Shown in pieces: positions 30,935 through 41,904 of a stretch of DNA of 64,000 nucleotides. The stretch is taken from contig JAYESD010000001.1 in assembly GCA_036927565.1 (NCBI GenBank), forward strand, positions 250,013,097-250,077,096, given 5' to 3'. This stretch comes from Tuctoria greenei. Lineage: Eukaryota; Streptophyta; Magnoliopsida; Poales; Poaceae. The notes under the pieces were generated by a model, which ran no database searches, was not told the origin of the DNA, and saw nothing but the letters and a program-made list of their open reading frames with translations. The stretch's first letter is position 1. Each line of letters starts with the position of its first letter. Both the position numbers and the translations under genes were made by a program.

Positions 30935-32800
30935 GAAGAATGACATTGGGTGAAGTTCGACCACAAGAACCACCTCTACATATGCATGAGGAAGATGAAC
31001 CACAAGAGGAGGCCAATAATCAAGGGGGAGCCTCCATACAAGATCAATCTCAAGAAAATGAAAATGATCATCAAGTCAACGAGGGCAACCATCTAGGTGG
31101 AGAAGAAGATGACCATGAAGATTCAAGACCGCAAGTGCCACACCCAAGAGTACACCAATGCGTCCAAAGGGATCATCCAATCGACAACATCATTGGTGAC
31201 ATCCAAAAGGGAGTAACTACTAGATCTCGCATAGCTAACTTTTGTGAGCATTATTTGTTTGTATCCTTTTTGGAACCGCGCAGGGTTGAGGATGCATTGA
31301 AGGATCCGGATTGGGTAGTGGCCATGCAAGAAGAACTCAATAACTTCAAGTGGAACGAGGTGTGGGAACTAGTCAAAAGACCCAAGTTCAACGTCGTCGG
31401 CACCAAATGGATCTTCCGTAACAAACAAGAAGAACACGGGGTGGTGATAAGGAACAAGGCACGACTTGTGGCCAAAGGGTATTCACAAGTCAAAGGTTTG
31501 GATTTTGATGAAACCTTTGCTCCAGTAGCTAGACTTGAGTCTATTAGAATATTACTTGAATATGTTACTCACCATGATTTCAAGCTCTATCAAATGGATG
31601 TGAAAAGCGCCTTCCTCAGCGGACCAATCAAGGAGGAGGTGTATGTGGAGCAACACCATGGATTTGAAGATGAAGAGTTCCCCAACCACGTCTTTAAATT
31701 GCATAAGGCTCTCTACGTCCTCAAACAAGCTCCTAGAGCTTGTTATGAGTGTCTTAGAGACTTCTTAATTGAAAATGGCTTTAAGATCAGTAAAGTAGAT
31801 TATACATCGTTTACAAAGAATTTGACAATGATCTCTTTATTTGTCAGATTTGTGTTGATGATATCATCTTTGGTTCCACTAACAAATCTTTTTGTGAGGA
31901 ATTTAGTAAGATTATGATAGATAGGTTTGAGATGTCTATGATGGGAGAGCTAAAGTACTTCTTGGGATTCCAAGTGAGACAACAAAAGGAAGGGACGTTC
32001 ATAAGCCAAACTAAGTACACTCAAGACATACTCAAGAAGTTTGGAATGGACAAGGAGAAGCCTATAAAGACTCCCATGACAATGAATGGACACTTGGATC
32101 TCAATGAAGATGGACCAAACGTCGATCAAAAGGTATATCGCTCCATGATTGGATCTCTACTCTACTTATGTGCATCTAGGCCAGACATTATGTTGAGTGT
32201 ATGTTTGTGTGCAAGGTTTCAAGACAACCCAAAAGAGTGTCTTTTGACACCCGTAAAGAGAATCTTGCGGTATTTAGTTCATACACCCAACCTAGGCCTT
32301 TTGTATCCCAAAGGTTCCAAATTCAATCTCATTGGTTAATCCGATGCAGATTATGTTGGATGCAAAGTAGATAGAAAAAGTACCTCCGATACATGCCAAT
32401 TCCTAGGTAGATCTCTAGTTTCTTGGTCCTCCAAGAAACAAAACTCCATTTCCTTATCCACGGCCGAAGCAGAGTATGTTGCAGCTGGGAGTTGTTGTGC
32501 ACAACTCCTTTGGATGCGAAAAACTCTAAGGGATTACGGTTACAATATGAGTCGTATTCCACTCCTTTGTGATAATGAGAGTGCCATTAAAACTGCCCAT
32601 AATCCCATTGAGCACTCTAGGACCAAACACATAGACATCCGACATCACTTTTTGAGAGACCATTCGATGAAGGAAATATAACCATTTCACATGTCAATAC
32701 CGAAAAGCAATTAGCCAATATATTCACCAAACCACTTGATGAAAAATGCTTTTGCGAGCTCCGAAATGAACTAAATATCCTTGATGCTCGGAATGTGGCT
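30895..32800 (+). pseudogene. pol: Sirevirus B pol, reverse transcriptase and RNase H
   Basis: The 30895-31917 frame holds an acidic linker (DDHEDSRPQVPHPRVHQ) and the RT start (DWVVAMQEELNNFKW, GTKWIFRNKQ, ARLVAKGYSQVKG, FAPVARLESI, YQMDVKSAFLSG). A frameshift near 31815 puts the catalytic box in another frame, where it reads CVDDIIFGS instead of YVDD. 31914-32339 continues with GELKYFLGFQV to LYPKGSKFNLIG, then a stop. RNase H follows with SDADYVGCKVDRKST, STAEAEYVAAGS and HIDIRHHFLRDH to about 32800. Confidence 0.92.
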
Positions 32801-33711
32801 TGAAATCTTGTATACTTGAATGCTATCTTCAAAATTCATTGATTGTGTTGTGAAAAACATCTCTCTCAATTGTTCCGAAAAACTATGTCAATTACTAGAT
32901 CTTGGTGAATTATGGTCATTGCTTGATTGTTGTATGCTTACTGATCATATTCATCAAGATTATATGATTTGATTTGCCTTCCTATTTTCTTAATGAGTGT
33001 CTTCGAATATATACGAATGGTCTAAACATTTCTTCCCTGGTGACCACGGACTAGTCCGTGGTTGCCCGAACTAGTCCATCCGTGCAGACTAGTCCGCAGA
33101 GTGACGGTTAGGCCGGACTAGTCCGGCAGACCATGGACTAGTCCGATATAGGCTCTGGAAGAGTTCAGACTAGTCCGATCATTTTCGGACAAGTCCGATT
33201 TTTCGTGGTCCATAACCTTAGCCGCCGCGAAACCCTAATCTTCCTCCCCCCACACTTGCCTCAAGCTTTCTCTCTCCGCGCTCGAGCTCCCCAAGGCGAT
33301 TTGGCGATTCCTCCATCAAAATTCCTCAAGTTTGGGTGGAAATCGATCTCCTTCGCGTAGGGATTGAAGACCACAGACTTGTCTGCTCCTTCAACCCCTA
33401 CATCTCCGAGAATCAAAGTCTTTTGGTAAAATCTCATCCCAAACCCTAGAACTCGCTATTTCCTTCAATGTTGATCAACTAGATTAGTTCCTTTTACCAT
33501 ATACATGCTTCCTTGATGTATTACATTGATGCTAACCTATTTGTGCATTCGGAATCATCATTTGTCTCATAGTTAGGGTTTTAGAGGTTGAATACTCGGA
33601 CTAGTCCGTGCCTATACACCGGACAAATCCAATTTTTCTGAACTCAACCCTAACTTCTTCATTCCTCAATGCAATTCTCATCAATACCTTGTGAAATCCA
33701 TTCTCAGGACC
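32801..33711 (+). other. non-coding interval between pol and env-like ORF in Sirevirus B, with palindromes
   Basis: No coding frame is supported. It carries a palindrome cluster at 33040-33205, including a perfect 20-bp palindrome at 33043-33062 (ACCACGGACTAGTCCGTGGT), and an isolated pair at 33597-33640. Copy C has an equivalent palindrome-bearing interval at 50340-50930, so the arrangement is a family feature. Confidence 0.75.
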
Positions 33712-35226
33712 ATGTCGAGGTCCCACGATGAAATCTCTGACTTGGAGGCCGAGATGGACCACGAAGCCGTGCTTCGGTCCTCGACGGGCCAAAGCAAGAA
33801 ACACCAAGAGTGCCCATCCGAGCCGGCTCCTTCCCCTCCCCAGGCTCAACGGAAGGTGCTCGCAAAGAAGTCTTCCTCCAAGGCTTCAGCTGGAGCTGGC
33901 CCTAGCTTGGCAAGTGCTCGCCAAGCAAAGGGCAAAGGCAAAGGGATTGCATCGGACCGATTGGCCCCCTCAAGATGTCAGCTCCAAGGGAAGGGGCCCG
34001 AGATCCCGCGGAGGAGAGATTTAATGGCAAGGGCAGCGACACGGCTGCCAAGTTTAGGAATGTTGATTGTTATAGCCGACCCAAGCAGGTTGCTGATGGG
34101 AGATTCTAGAGTAATTTTCATGCAGATTTCTACAAGACTGTCTATCTCCCAATGAAGACACCATTTGTGCGCAACCAATGTATAGATCGGGCGCATTTTG
34201 AGAAGAAAGGTTGCTCACTTTTTGTTGAGGTGATCGAGGCGATTGAAAGGCATGGCTTGAAGGTTCTCTTCGCCTTCAGAAACAACTGGAATGATGAAGT
34301 CATAGCTCAGTTTTATGCTACTTGCCACTTTGCTAGTGATGAGGAAGAGCGGGTGACTTAGATGACTCATGGATCCAAGTACACCATTACCTATGAAGAA
34401 TTTACAAGATTGCTTCATCTCGACACCTCCAGCAATGATAATTTGATCATTCACAATATTGGAGTCATTGAGAAGGACAAGATGAAGTTTCTTTATGAAC
34501 CCCACTCAGAGTTCAATCCTCCTTCCACCAAGAATATGAAGCCTTTCTTTGTGGTCCTGAACAGGGTCCTTAGGAAGACCATTGCCCCGAAGGATGGGGA
34601 TGCTGGAAGTGTGCAAGGCTGCCTCAGGACCATGATGAAGGTCATTAGCAAAGACAGAAATTTTGATGTCTTTGACTATATTTGGAATGACATGGTGAAC
34701 ATATCTTTTACTCCAAACAGGTCCTGTGGCTATGCACCTTACCTCATGTTTATGATTGAGAAGGTCACAAGCATCAAGTTCGTCAAGGATGTGGAGCACA
34801 CCCCATTGAGGCCCCAGAAGTCTCAACAAGCAAGTGTTCGAGCTGCTCCCTCTCCAGCTTTCAGTCCTGAGGCTCCAGTGAGAGCTAGTGGAGATGTTAG
34901 GGCTGCTCCCGCCACTAGGGCCCCTCCTCAAAAGGGGTCCCCAAGTGGCATCTTGAAATACCTGTCAGCCATCTTTGTCTCTTACAAAAAGGATGAAGTG
35001 AAAGCCTACAAGCTAAACAAGAAGAGAAAGGTCGATATGAGATATGTCAAAGAGAATGTGAATTGCCAAAAGCTGGAGATCGAGCCCATTGGATCTCCAG
35101 TCATTTCTGATGATTCTGATTCTGATTTCGCCGAGCTCGGGCCCTTGACTCCCTCCGAGCTTGCCTATTTTGGCATTGGGGACTCGAGTGGTACCGTTCC
35201 TCCTCCTCCTCCTCATCAGCCATAGA
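33712..35226 (+). pseudogene. env-position ORF of Sirevirus B, unknown function
   Basis: The start MSRSHDEISDLEAEMDHEAV matches that of copy C. After a Ser/Lys-rich segment (GKGKGIASD) the frame shifts near 33990. Two TAG stops (34107-34109 and 34359-34361) stand where copy C has Trp. The central part (WNDEVIAQFYATCHFA, MTHGSKYTITYEEFTRLLHL, STKNMKPFFVVLNRVLRKTIAPKDGD) resembles the putative plant transposon protein domain found in retroelement-linked plant proteins. The C-terminus is acidic and ends in a Pro run. I see no signal peptide or convincing membrane span, so an envelope role is not supported. The position downstream of pol is typical of the extra ORF in some Sireviruses. Confidence 0.78.
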
Positions 35227-35733
35227 ATGAACATGAAGACGATGAGAGGACCGACAGCGAGGCTTGAAGACCTTAGGTCCCTCCTCTCCTCTCCTTCTTT
35301 TTGGTGTCTTGATGCCAAACGGGGAGTGATTGAGGGGGAGTCTTAGGAGTCTTAGGCTTTAGTTGTAGGCTGCGAGGAGAGCTTTTTTGTGTCTTTTGTC
35401 TCTTTGTGGGTTGTAAGACTTATATCATGCTCTTTTAGTACTTTTGGTCTTGTGATGCAATGTCATGAACTACTTATGAAGATATGTACGAAATCTGTGA
35501 TTTTGCTCTAAAAATGACATATATGCTTGTTGTTAACATGTTGATGTCAGTTATGTCATTCTCATCATGATTATTGTTTCTATACACTTAGTTATGCATC
35601 CCACCATAAAGAGTGAACATATGGATCATGTTTTCATTGCTTAATGTGTCTCAAACTCATATGTGCACACTTTATGAAAATCTCAACTTTTTATCATATT
35701 TTTTGAAATCTCAATTGGTTGTCATCAATCACC
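35227..35733 (+). other. 3' non-coding region of Sirevirus B
   Basis: The segment is A/T-rich with no coding frame. It ends in the polypurine tract. Copy C has the same kind of interval at 48231-48707. Confidence 0.7.
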
Positions 35734-35747
35734 AAAAAGGGGGAGAT
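35734..35747 (+). other. polypurine tract of Sirevirus B
   Basis: AAAAAGGGGGAGAT lies immediately before the 3' LTR start TGAAAGTGCATC. Confidence 0.9.
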
Positions 35748-37363
35748 TGAAAGTGCATCTAGGAATCCCTTGTGGGTTTCGGTTTATTTATGACAAGCAA
35801 ATGAGATCCTAACCACATTGATGAGATGAGCACTTGTTCTAATGAGAGAATGAACAAAGTGCCAAAAAGAAAGGAGAATGAGAAGCAATGCGGGAAAGAG
35901 CTCAAGAACCAAGTGTAGTAGATCATTGTGTATGGAGTGTGTTAAGGAAACACATCCCAAGAGCTCAAGCACAAATAATCTCACACATTGCACAAATTTA
36001 TACAGGACCAGACTAGTCCGACTGACCCCGGACTAGTTCGATATCTTTCTGCACAAGAACGGAAAAGTCCTCACAATGCGGACTTGTTCTCACATTCCAA
36101 CTTTTCAAAGACCAGACTAGTCCGATATCACCACGGACTAGTCCGATATCTCTCTGACTAGAATCGGACTAGTCCCCCCCCCCCATTGCGGACTAGTCCC
36201 CCAAACACTTCACAAGTCACACAAAATCGGACAAGTCCGATAACACAAGGGACTAGTCCGATATCTTTCTGATGTGAATCAGACAAGTCCGATATTAGCA
36301 CGGACTAGTCCGAAAACCCTCTGACCTAAATCGGACAAGTCCTCCAAGTGCGGACTTGTTCCCCAAATCCACTTAGGGTTTCACCTATCCGTACAAGTCC
36401 TATATTCATCGGACTAGTCGGAAGATTTCCAGAAGCATAATCGGACAAGCCCGCTCTTAGTCGGACAAGTCCAATATTTCGGGACACCTAGGGTTTCCTC
36501 CACACAGCACACCAGACTAGTCCAGTGTCCACCACGGACTAGTCCGATCTTTCTAAACCCTAACGGTAACTTTTGGAAACCCCATATAAATAGGTGTGCA
36601 CGGCCCATCTTTTCAACTCGCCAAACCCCCTGCGCCGTCACACCTTCCAAGAGCCTAGAAAACACCTCTCTCCATGAAATCCAACACAAGAAAGATCAAT
36701 CCCTCGAGGATACACTTTTGATCATTGGAGAGACACGGTTCTTCACTCATTGAGCTCTTGGTTTTATTCCCTAACACACTCCTGTTGTTTTCATTGTGAT
36801 CTTAAGAGTGTGTTCTTGGTGGTGTTCATATTGTAATCTTGGGGAGCCCTCAACTTGTGAGAAGGCCCCTTGAATTTGGTTATTTGCCCTTTGTGATTAG
36901 TGAAGAGGATTGGCCTCCGTGGCGATCCGACGAGGGTAGGGTTGGAGAAGACCCGGTCCTTTTGTGGACTCCTCAACGTTGACGTAGGTTGCCTCTATGG
37001 GAACCGAACCACGGGATAAAGAGCTTGTGTTCTTTCTTTGCACCCATTGTTCCTAGACTTCATATATATCTAGGGTTTTAATTAATCTTGTTCACTTTAC
37101 GTTGAAACATTGAATATAAGATTAACTTATGGTACATCCTAGTTCATAGTAGTGTTACACTTCAATTACAAGTATATTTCTGTTGCATACATCCTAGGAT
37201 CAAGATAATTGATCAAATTTGATCAATCTAGTCGATACACACCGGACTAGTCCGCACTCTACCGGACTAGTCCGATATCTCGGGATTTGATCTAGTTGTT
37301 TAGTGTTGCAGGTTCTGACAAAATTTAAAAAGGCTTATTCACCCCTCCTCTAGGCCACATTCA
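35748..37363 (+). repeat. 3' LTR of Sirevirus B
   Basis: It runs from TGAAAGTGCATCTAGG to GGCCACATTCA, 1616 bp. It is collinear with the 5' LTR at 25509-27099, with visible substitutions and small indels, including a C run near 36174-36184. The U3 palindrome cluster is at 36005-36550, the TATA at 36584-36593, and two perfect CGGACTAGTCCG lie near the end (37243-37254 and 37263-37274). The 5' LTR has only one there. Confidence 0.92.
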
Positions 37364-37368
37364 AGTCC

Positions 37369-37960
37369 GGACTAGTATGTGGTGGAGTCCGGACTAGTCA
37401 AGTGTGCGGCATGCAGGAAACCCTAAGTGTCCAGGGATATCAGACTTGTCCGGCTAGGAGCGGACTTGTCTGATTTTAGTCAGAAAGGTTTTCGGGCTTG
37501 TCCTTGGAGATATTGGACTAGTCCGGTGTGGTGATACCCTTATTGAATATAGGACAAGTCTGCACTTGGAGGACTTGTCCAATTTTAGTCAGAGACAATA
37601 TCGGACTAGTCCGGTGTGGACAAGTCCGCATTGGCTGGTCTTGTCCGAACCTATCCAGAGAGGATATCGGACTAGTCCGGTGTATATCGAACTAGTCCAT
37701 TTTTCCTATGAAATGTGAAGTGTGTGGGGATTTTTATGTTTGAGCTCTTGGGATGTGTTACACCAACACACTCCCTACACAGTGATGTATTCTATTCAGC
37801 TCTTGAGCTCTTTTCTGAATTGATCCTCATTCTCCTTTCTTTTTGGCACTTTCTTCATTCTTTCATTAAAACCTGCACTCATCTCAATAATGTGGTTATG
37901 ATCTCATTTGTTTTTCATAAATCAACCAAAACCCACAAAGGATGCCTAGATGCACTTTCA
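37369..37960 (-). repeat. distal part (U3) of the 5' LTR of Sirevirus A
   Basis: It continues the LTR interrupted at 25508 and ends TGCACTTTCA at 37960, the complement of the LTR start TGAAAGTGCA. Palindromes cluster at 37369-37700. The left part plus this gives an LTR of about 1.4 kb. The open frame at 37715-38068 crosses the LTR border and is not a gene. Confidence 0.87.
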
Positions 37961-38449
37961 GGTAGCACACTCCAGACCTATGTTGGTTTGGCATTCAGGC
38001 AAGTAGACTATGCAGCAATGTTAAGATCCAAAGAGACCAACAATATAACTTGTAACTCATATAAATAACAATGACTAAAACTTAAAAAGAATTACACAAC
38101 TTCATTATAGACAAGAAGGATAAAAATAATAATTCAAAAGACTGAGCCTTGTACGAAAATAAATGCACGTGGAGTCTGTTTTCACACAGTAATGTCTTTC
38201 ATTATAGGTCTGGATTACAGGGGAGACAAGGACACACTTAGGGTGCATGACCAGGCTAAGTGTGCTATACATCTTGTACTAGCCCGGGGCAGGCAGCTAC
38301 ACTTTTAGTACCGTGACTGTGTCAAGTGTTGCTTGAACTTCACAAACCCTCCCGGAGGGGTTCGGATGTTCTCCCGGAGGACCTACCTGATTTTGTATAT
38401 TGACTCTATAACATACATTTTGTGTAATTACAGACTCACCTCCATGATT
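37961..38449. other. Tat internal sequence between integrase and antisense ORF, no gene seen
   Basis: This is the right flank of Sirevirus A. It may contain the end of the antisense ORF and its 3' untranslated part, followed by the intergenic region after integrase. A short GC-rich inverted repeat lies around CCCTCCCGGAGGGG (38345-38358). No coding frame is supported. Confidence 0.5.
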
Positions 38450-39067
38450 CTAAGTATAAAACTTACGGATGTGCTCTATGTTCCAAGGATTAGGAAGTGG
38501 AGTCCCATCCTCAGTTGCCAAGTGAACGCATCCGGGACGGGATACTTTGATCACTCGGAAGGGACCTTCCCAACTGGGGGAAAATTTGTTCATCCCTTCG
38601 CGAGTTAGTATTTTCCGCAGCACCAAATCACCTTCTTCGAGCTGTTGGTTGCGCACATGCCTTTGATGATAGCGCTGGAGCGCTTGGTGATAGTGTGCAT
38701 TCTGAACAGCTGCTTGGCACCTTCCCTTGTCGACGAGGTCAAGGTCTTCACACCGGAGTTGATCATGTGTGGCTTCGTCGAAGGTCCGGACCCGGAGCGA
38801 CCCCATGGTGATCTCCAGAGGAAGGACTGCTTCAGCTCCGTACACCAAGAAGAAGGGTGTCTCTCCAGTTGACCGATTAGGTGTAGTCCTGCTTGCCCAC
38901 AGTGCGGACAAAAGCTCTTCGATCCCCATGCTTTTTCGGACGCTCATATGTGCGCGTCTTGAGTCCTTTTAAAATTTTTGCATTTGCTCTCTTGGCTTGA
39001 CCATTGTTTGTTGGGTGAGCTACTGATGCATAGATGACTTGAATGACGAGGTCTTCGCAATATTCTT
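38450..39067 (-). pseudogene. pol: Tat-type integrase core end and C-terminus, 5' truncated
   Basis: The 38450-38947 frame reads LLSALWASRTTPNRSTGETPFFLVYGAEAVLPLEI and ends in a GKFSPSWEGPFRV-like GPY/F module and NIEHIRKFYT, typical of Tat/RIRE2-like pol ends. Upstream, in another frame, is the end of the catalytic core (CEDLVIQVIYASVAHP, NGQAKRAN, with the usual catalytic Glu replaced by Lys). At 39067 the sequence is cut by a Tekay LTR. It runs opposite to the ORF at 16329-19405, which supports calling that ORF antisense. Confidence 0.85.
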
Positions 39068-41887
39068 TGTGACACCCGGTTCCAAAAATGAACCAAGTGA
39101 ATGCATATGTGTGCCCAGGACGTTCAACACACATACACGAGTGCATTCACAAAAGGATATACAGAAAATTACCACAGAACAAGATTAATTAACCAAATTT
39201 TATTACACAATTCCTAATATCCTCGAATACAAGCCCTAATGAATGTTAATGAAAAGCTTGAACTAATGCAGCGGAAATAAACTAAACTGAGCAAAATAAG
39301 CAACTAAGCAGCATAAGCAAAGGGTATAGCACAGTTCCAACACTCCACAGGCAAAGCTGGCGACAGACATGGCCTAGAACTCTGCATTATCATCGTTAAA
39401 CTCCCATATCTGACCTACAACTATTGGGGGGATTGCAAGAGTGAGTACATGTCGTACTCAGCAAGTGTGGAAAAGTATGACATGTAGCTTAACAAATGAC
39501 TAAAAAGTACATTAAAACATTTGAAAAGCAACATTTTATAGATGTGTGAAGTAAACCCATCATAAACCATGTAATCATCATAATACCAGTCCATATTTGA
39601 ATACCATCATCCATATTCCTGATTATTACCATCAATCATATCCAATACTAGAATTTAATCCATAACCAGCCATAATCATAACCAAACCATAACATGTATC
39701 AAACCATCCCAAAATCTCAATTTCCCTCTAATCATGTAGGTCATCCAGGCGCTCATAACCGGGAGCACGGCTATCGTGATAGTTTTTAAGACACTCTGCA
39801 GAGTTTGTACCACTTTACCCATGTGTTTGTGATTTCATCACCCGTCGGCGACTGAAGAACCTTCCTTACGCCAATTACACTTCCTTTGGTGTATGGCCAA
39901 GAGATCACAAAATAGCCTTTGCAAAGGAATTACTAGCCTATTTAGACCCCACTGAGGTTTCACCAGTGACGATGTCTCCTACAGAGCACATCTTCAACCA
40001 AGGGCCCCCTCTTGAGCCATTCGGATCCCAAGGTAGTCCCACCAATCATCAACAAACCCAATCCGACTACCCCTTCCCCGAGCATCCTTAATGGTCCAAA
40101 CAACACTAGAAAAGCCCTAATTAATCAGCTACGCTGCACCCATACTTGGCCTCGTGGTGGCATTGTAGTCTTGGCTTATACTCGCATGAACCGGTCCTTA
40201 GATCTAAAGCAAGCAACCACCATATCATCCAACCCATCCACATACCAGGCTTGCTTAGATCACCCATTACCATATCATATTAACCAGTTCATATTAACCA
40301 TAATCTCATTAATGCATAATTGAATAGTATAGGTTTTTTCCCATCCCAATTAAGTAAGCGAAGCAAAAAGGTAAAAAGTCCTTCCCGACTCTACCATACA
40401 TTCCGGGTGACAAGGGTGGTTTAACAAAGCTAGTAAACTTCCTATCATAGGATTCCCATCAAAGTGACACAAGCATGCAATTTTGCAAACAAAACATTTA
40501 TTCTAGAAACAGGATCAGTATGCTTCAAGGACACTTGCCTTGCTCTTGGGATTGGTTCGGGTCAAAGCCTTCAAAATCTTGGTGCTGGAGATCCTCTGTG
40601 ACGCTCTCTAGCGCAGATCCATCAAATCTGCACAATAAACATACAAGACAAGAAACACAATCAAAGACTGCACAAACATTACTCAATATGACATGACATG
40701 CACGATTAATGCAAATGCAAGGTGGAACTTGTTAATGAGTTGCTTTTAATGATCACTAACTAGTTCTAATAGATTTTAATAAGTTCATACAAGTTTGGAT
40801 TTGATTCGATCTAATTTAGAATTAATTTAACAGAAATTAACCTCGAAAATCGGACTAGACCGCTAGGGATCGGACAACTTCGCACTGCGCAAGAACAACA
40901 TATTATGGTTTTCTAGATCGACGTTAATTTGGAGATTTGGGGTTGAATTCACGTAAGGAAAAGATAATATAAGGTATACCAGGTGTTTAGAACTCCAATG
41001 AATCTAGGATCTTGGAGGAAACACTTGGATCTTGAAGATCCAGGGTTGATGAAGAATTTGATGGTGAATTGTTGACGAAGAACGCAAAGTTGATGGAGAT
41101 CTTGATCCTCTATCGTTTTCTCCTCTTCTTCTTCTTGCTCTAGATCTCCTTCTCCCTCCTTGGTGGCGGCTATCCACGAGCTAGGGTTTGGGTGTGGTGG
41201 AAAAGTGGCAGTTAGATGTCAAGCCAAGGGGTGGGGTTGTTTATATAGAGGTGGAGGCTAGGGTTAGATGGATTTCGAGTTTGGAATGAGTAGGGGTCGG
41301 TTTAGAGTCCCACATGGGCTCTAAAAGAGTTAGGCATGACGTCCCTAGGCCCACTTAACGTAAAACCCAAGAAACAAGTCGTGAACCAATAGATCAACTC
41401 GGAATCGCAATTTATCGGACAAGTCCGAAAAGGGCCGGACTAGTTCGAAGTTGGTCAGAGAGATATCGGACAAGTCCGGACTGGACATCGGACAAGTCCG
41501 AACTTATCCAGAGGAGAAAAACAGACAATTCTGGCCAAAAATCGGACAAGTCCGACTTCAGTCGGAGGGAAAAACGGACAAGTCCAGGGACTTAGCAATT
41601 TTTTCAAGGAATTGGAACATCGGACTAGTCCGCACAGGACCGTACAAGTCTTAAAGTCTCCAGAGGGAAAAAATAGACTAGTCTGCAGCAAAATGGACAA
41701 GTCCGAGCGAGGTCAGAGAGAAATCGGACTAGTCTGCACCAAAATCGGACTAGTTCGCACTTTCCAGAATTCTTAAGTGTGGTTTTGCTATCAATTCATT
41801 TTTAACGTGTTTATTTTTATGTGGATTAATGTTAAACATGTTTGATGATGGATGTAGTGCATGATGCATGAAAATGAGGGTGCTACA
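39068..41887 (-). repeat. 3' LTR of Tekay-type chromovirus E3 (L3)
   Basis: It runs from TGTGACACCCGG to GGTGCTACA, 2820 bp, next to a polypurine tract and pol on its right. The minus-strand TATA lies near 41236-41243. Palindromes cluster at 41410-41765, with an isolated degenerate pair near 40855-40885. It is collinear with solo LTR L1. Confidence 0.88.
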
Positions 41888-41904
41888 AACCTACCCCCCT
41901 TAAA
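41888..41904 (-). other. polypurine tract of Tekay element E3
   Basis: The minus strand reads TTAAGGGGGGTAGGTT immediately before the LTR start TGTAGCACCC. The equivalent tract of E4 is at 46192-46208. Confidence 0.85.

Larger units (their letters stand above)
25509..37363 (+). mobile_element. Sirevirus B, full-length nested Ty1/copia element
   Basis: It has two LTRs, primer site, gag, pol, env-position ORF, polypurine tract and target duplication (GGTCC / AGTCC), 11,855 bp. It is inserted in the LTR of Sirevirus A and splits it into 24698-25508 and 37369-37960. Coding regions are broken, so it is not autonomous. Confidence 0.93.
19406..37960 (-). mobile_element. Sirevirus A, 3' truncated and interrupted by Sirevirus B
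   Basis: This minus-strand copia element comprises 19406-25508 and 37369-37960. It keeps the 5' LTR, primer site, gag and pol up to RNase H. The pol end, env-position ORF and 3' LTR are deleted. It inserted in the 3' region of the Tat element, after or within the antisense ORF. Confidence 0.87.
14948..39067 (-). mobile_element. Tat-type element, 3' half, carrying nested Sireviruses
   Basis: The order on the minus strand is integrase end (39067-38450), spacer, antisense ORF (plus strand, 16329-19405), polypurine tract, 3' LTR. Sireviruses A and B occupy 19406-37960. The 5' half (gag to integrase core) and 5' LTR are lost at 39067. Confidence 0.7.

Noticed and set aside
37715..38068. 117-aa plus-strand frame with Leu/Phe-rich stretches resembling a membrane protein
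   Set aside because: It crosses the border of the Sirevirus A LTR at 37960 and its first part is antisense to LTR U3. The same composition recurs in other LTR copies.
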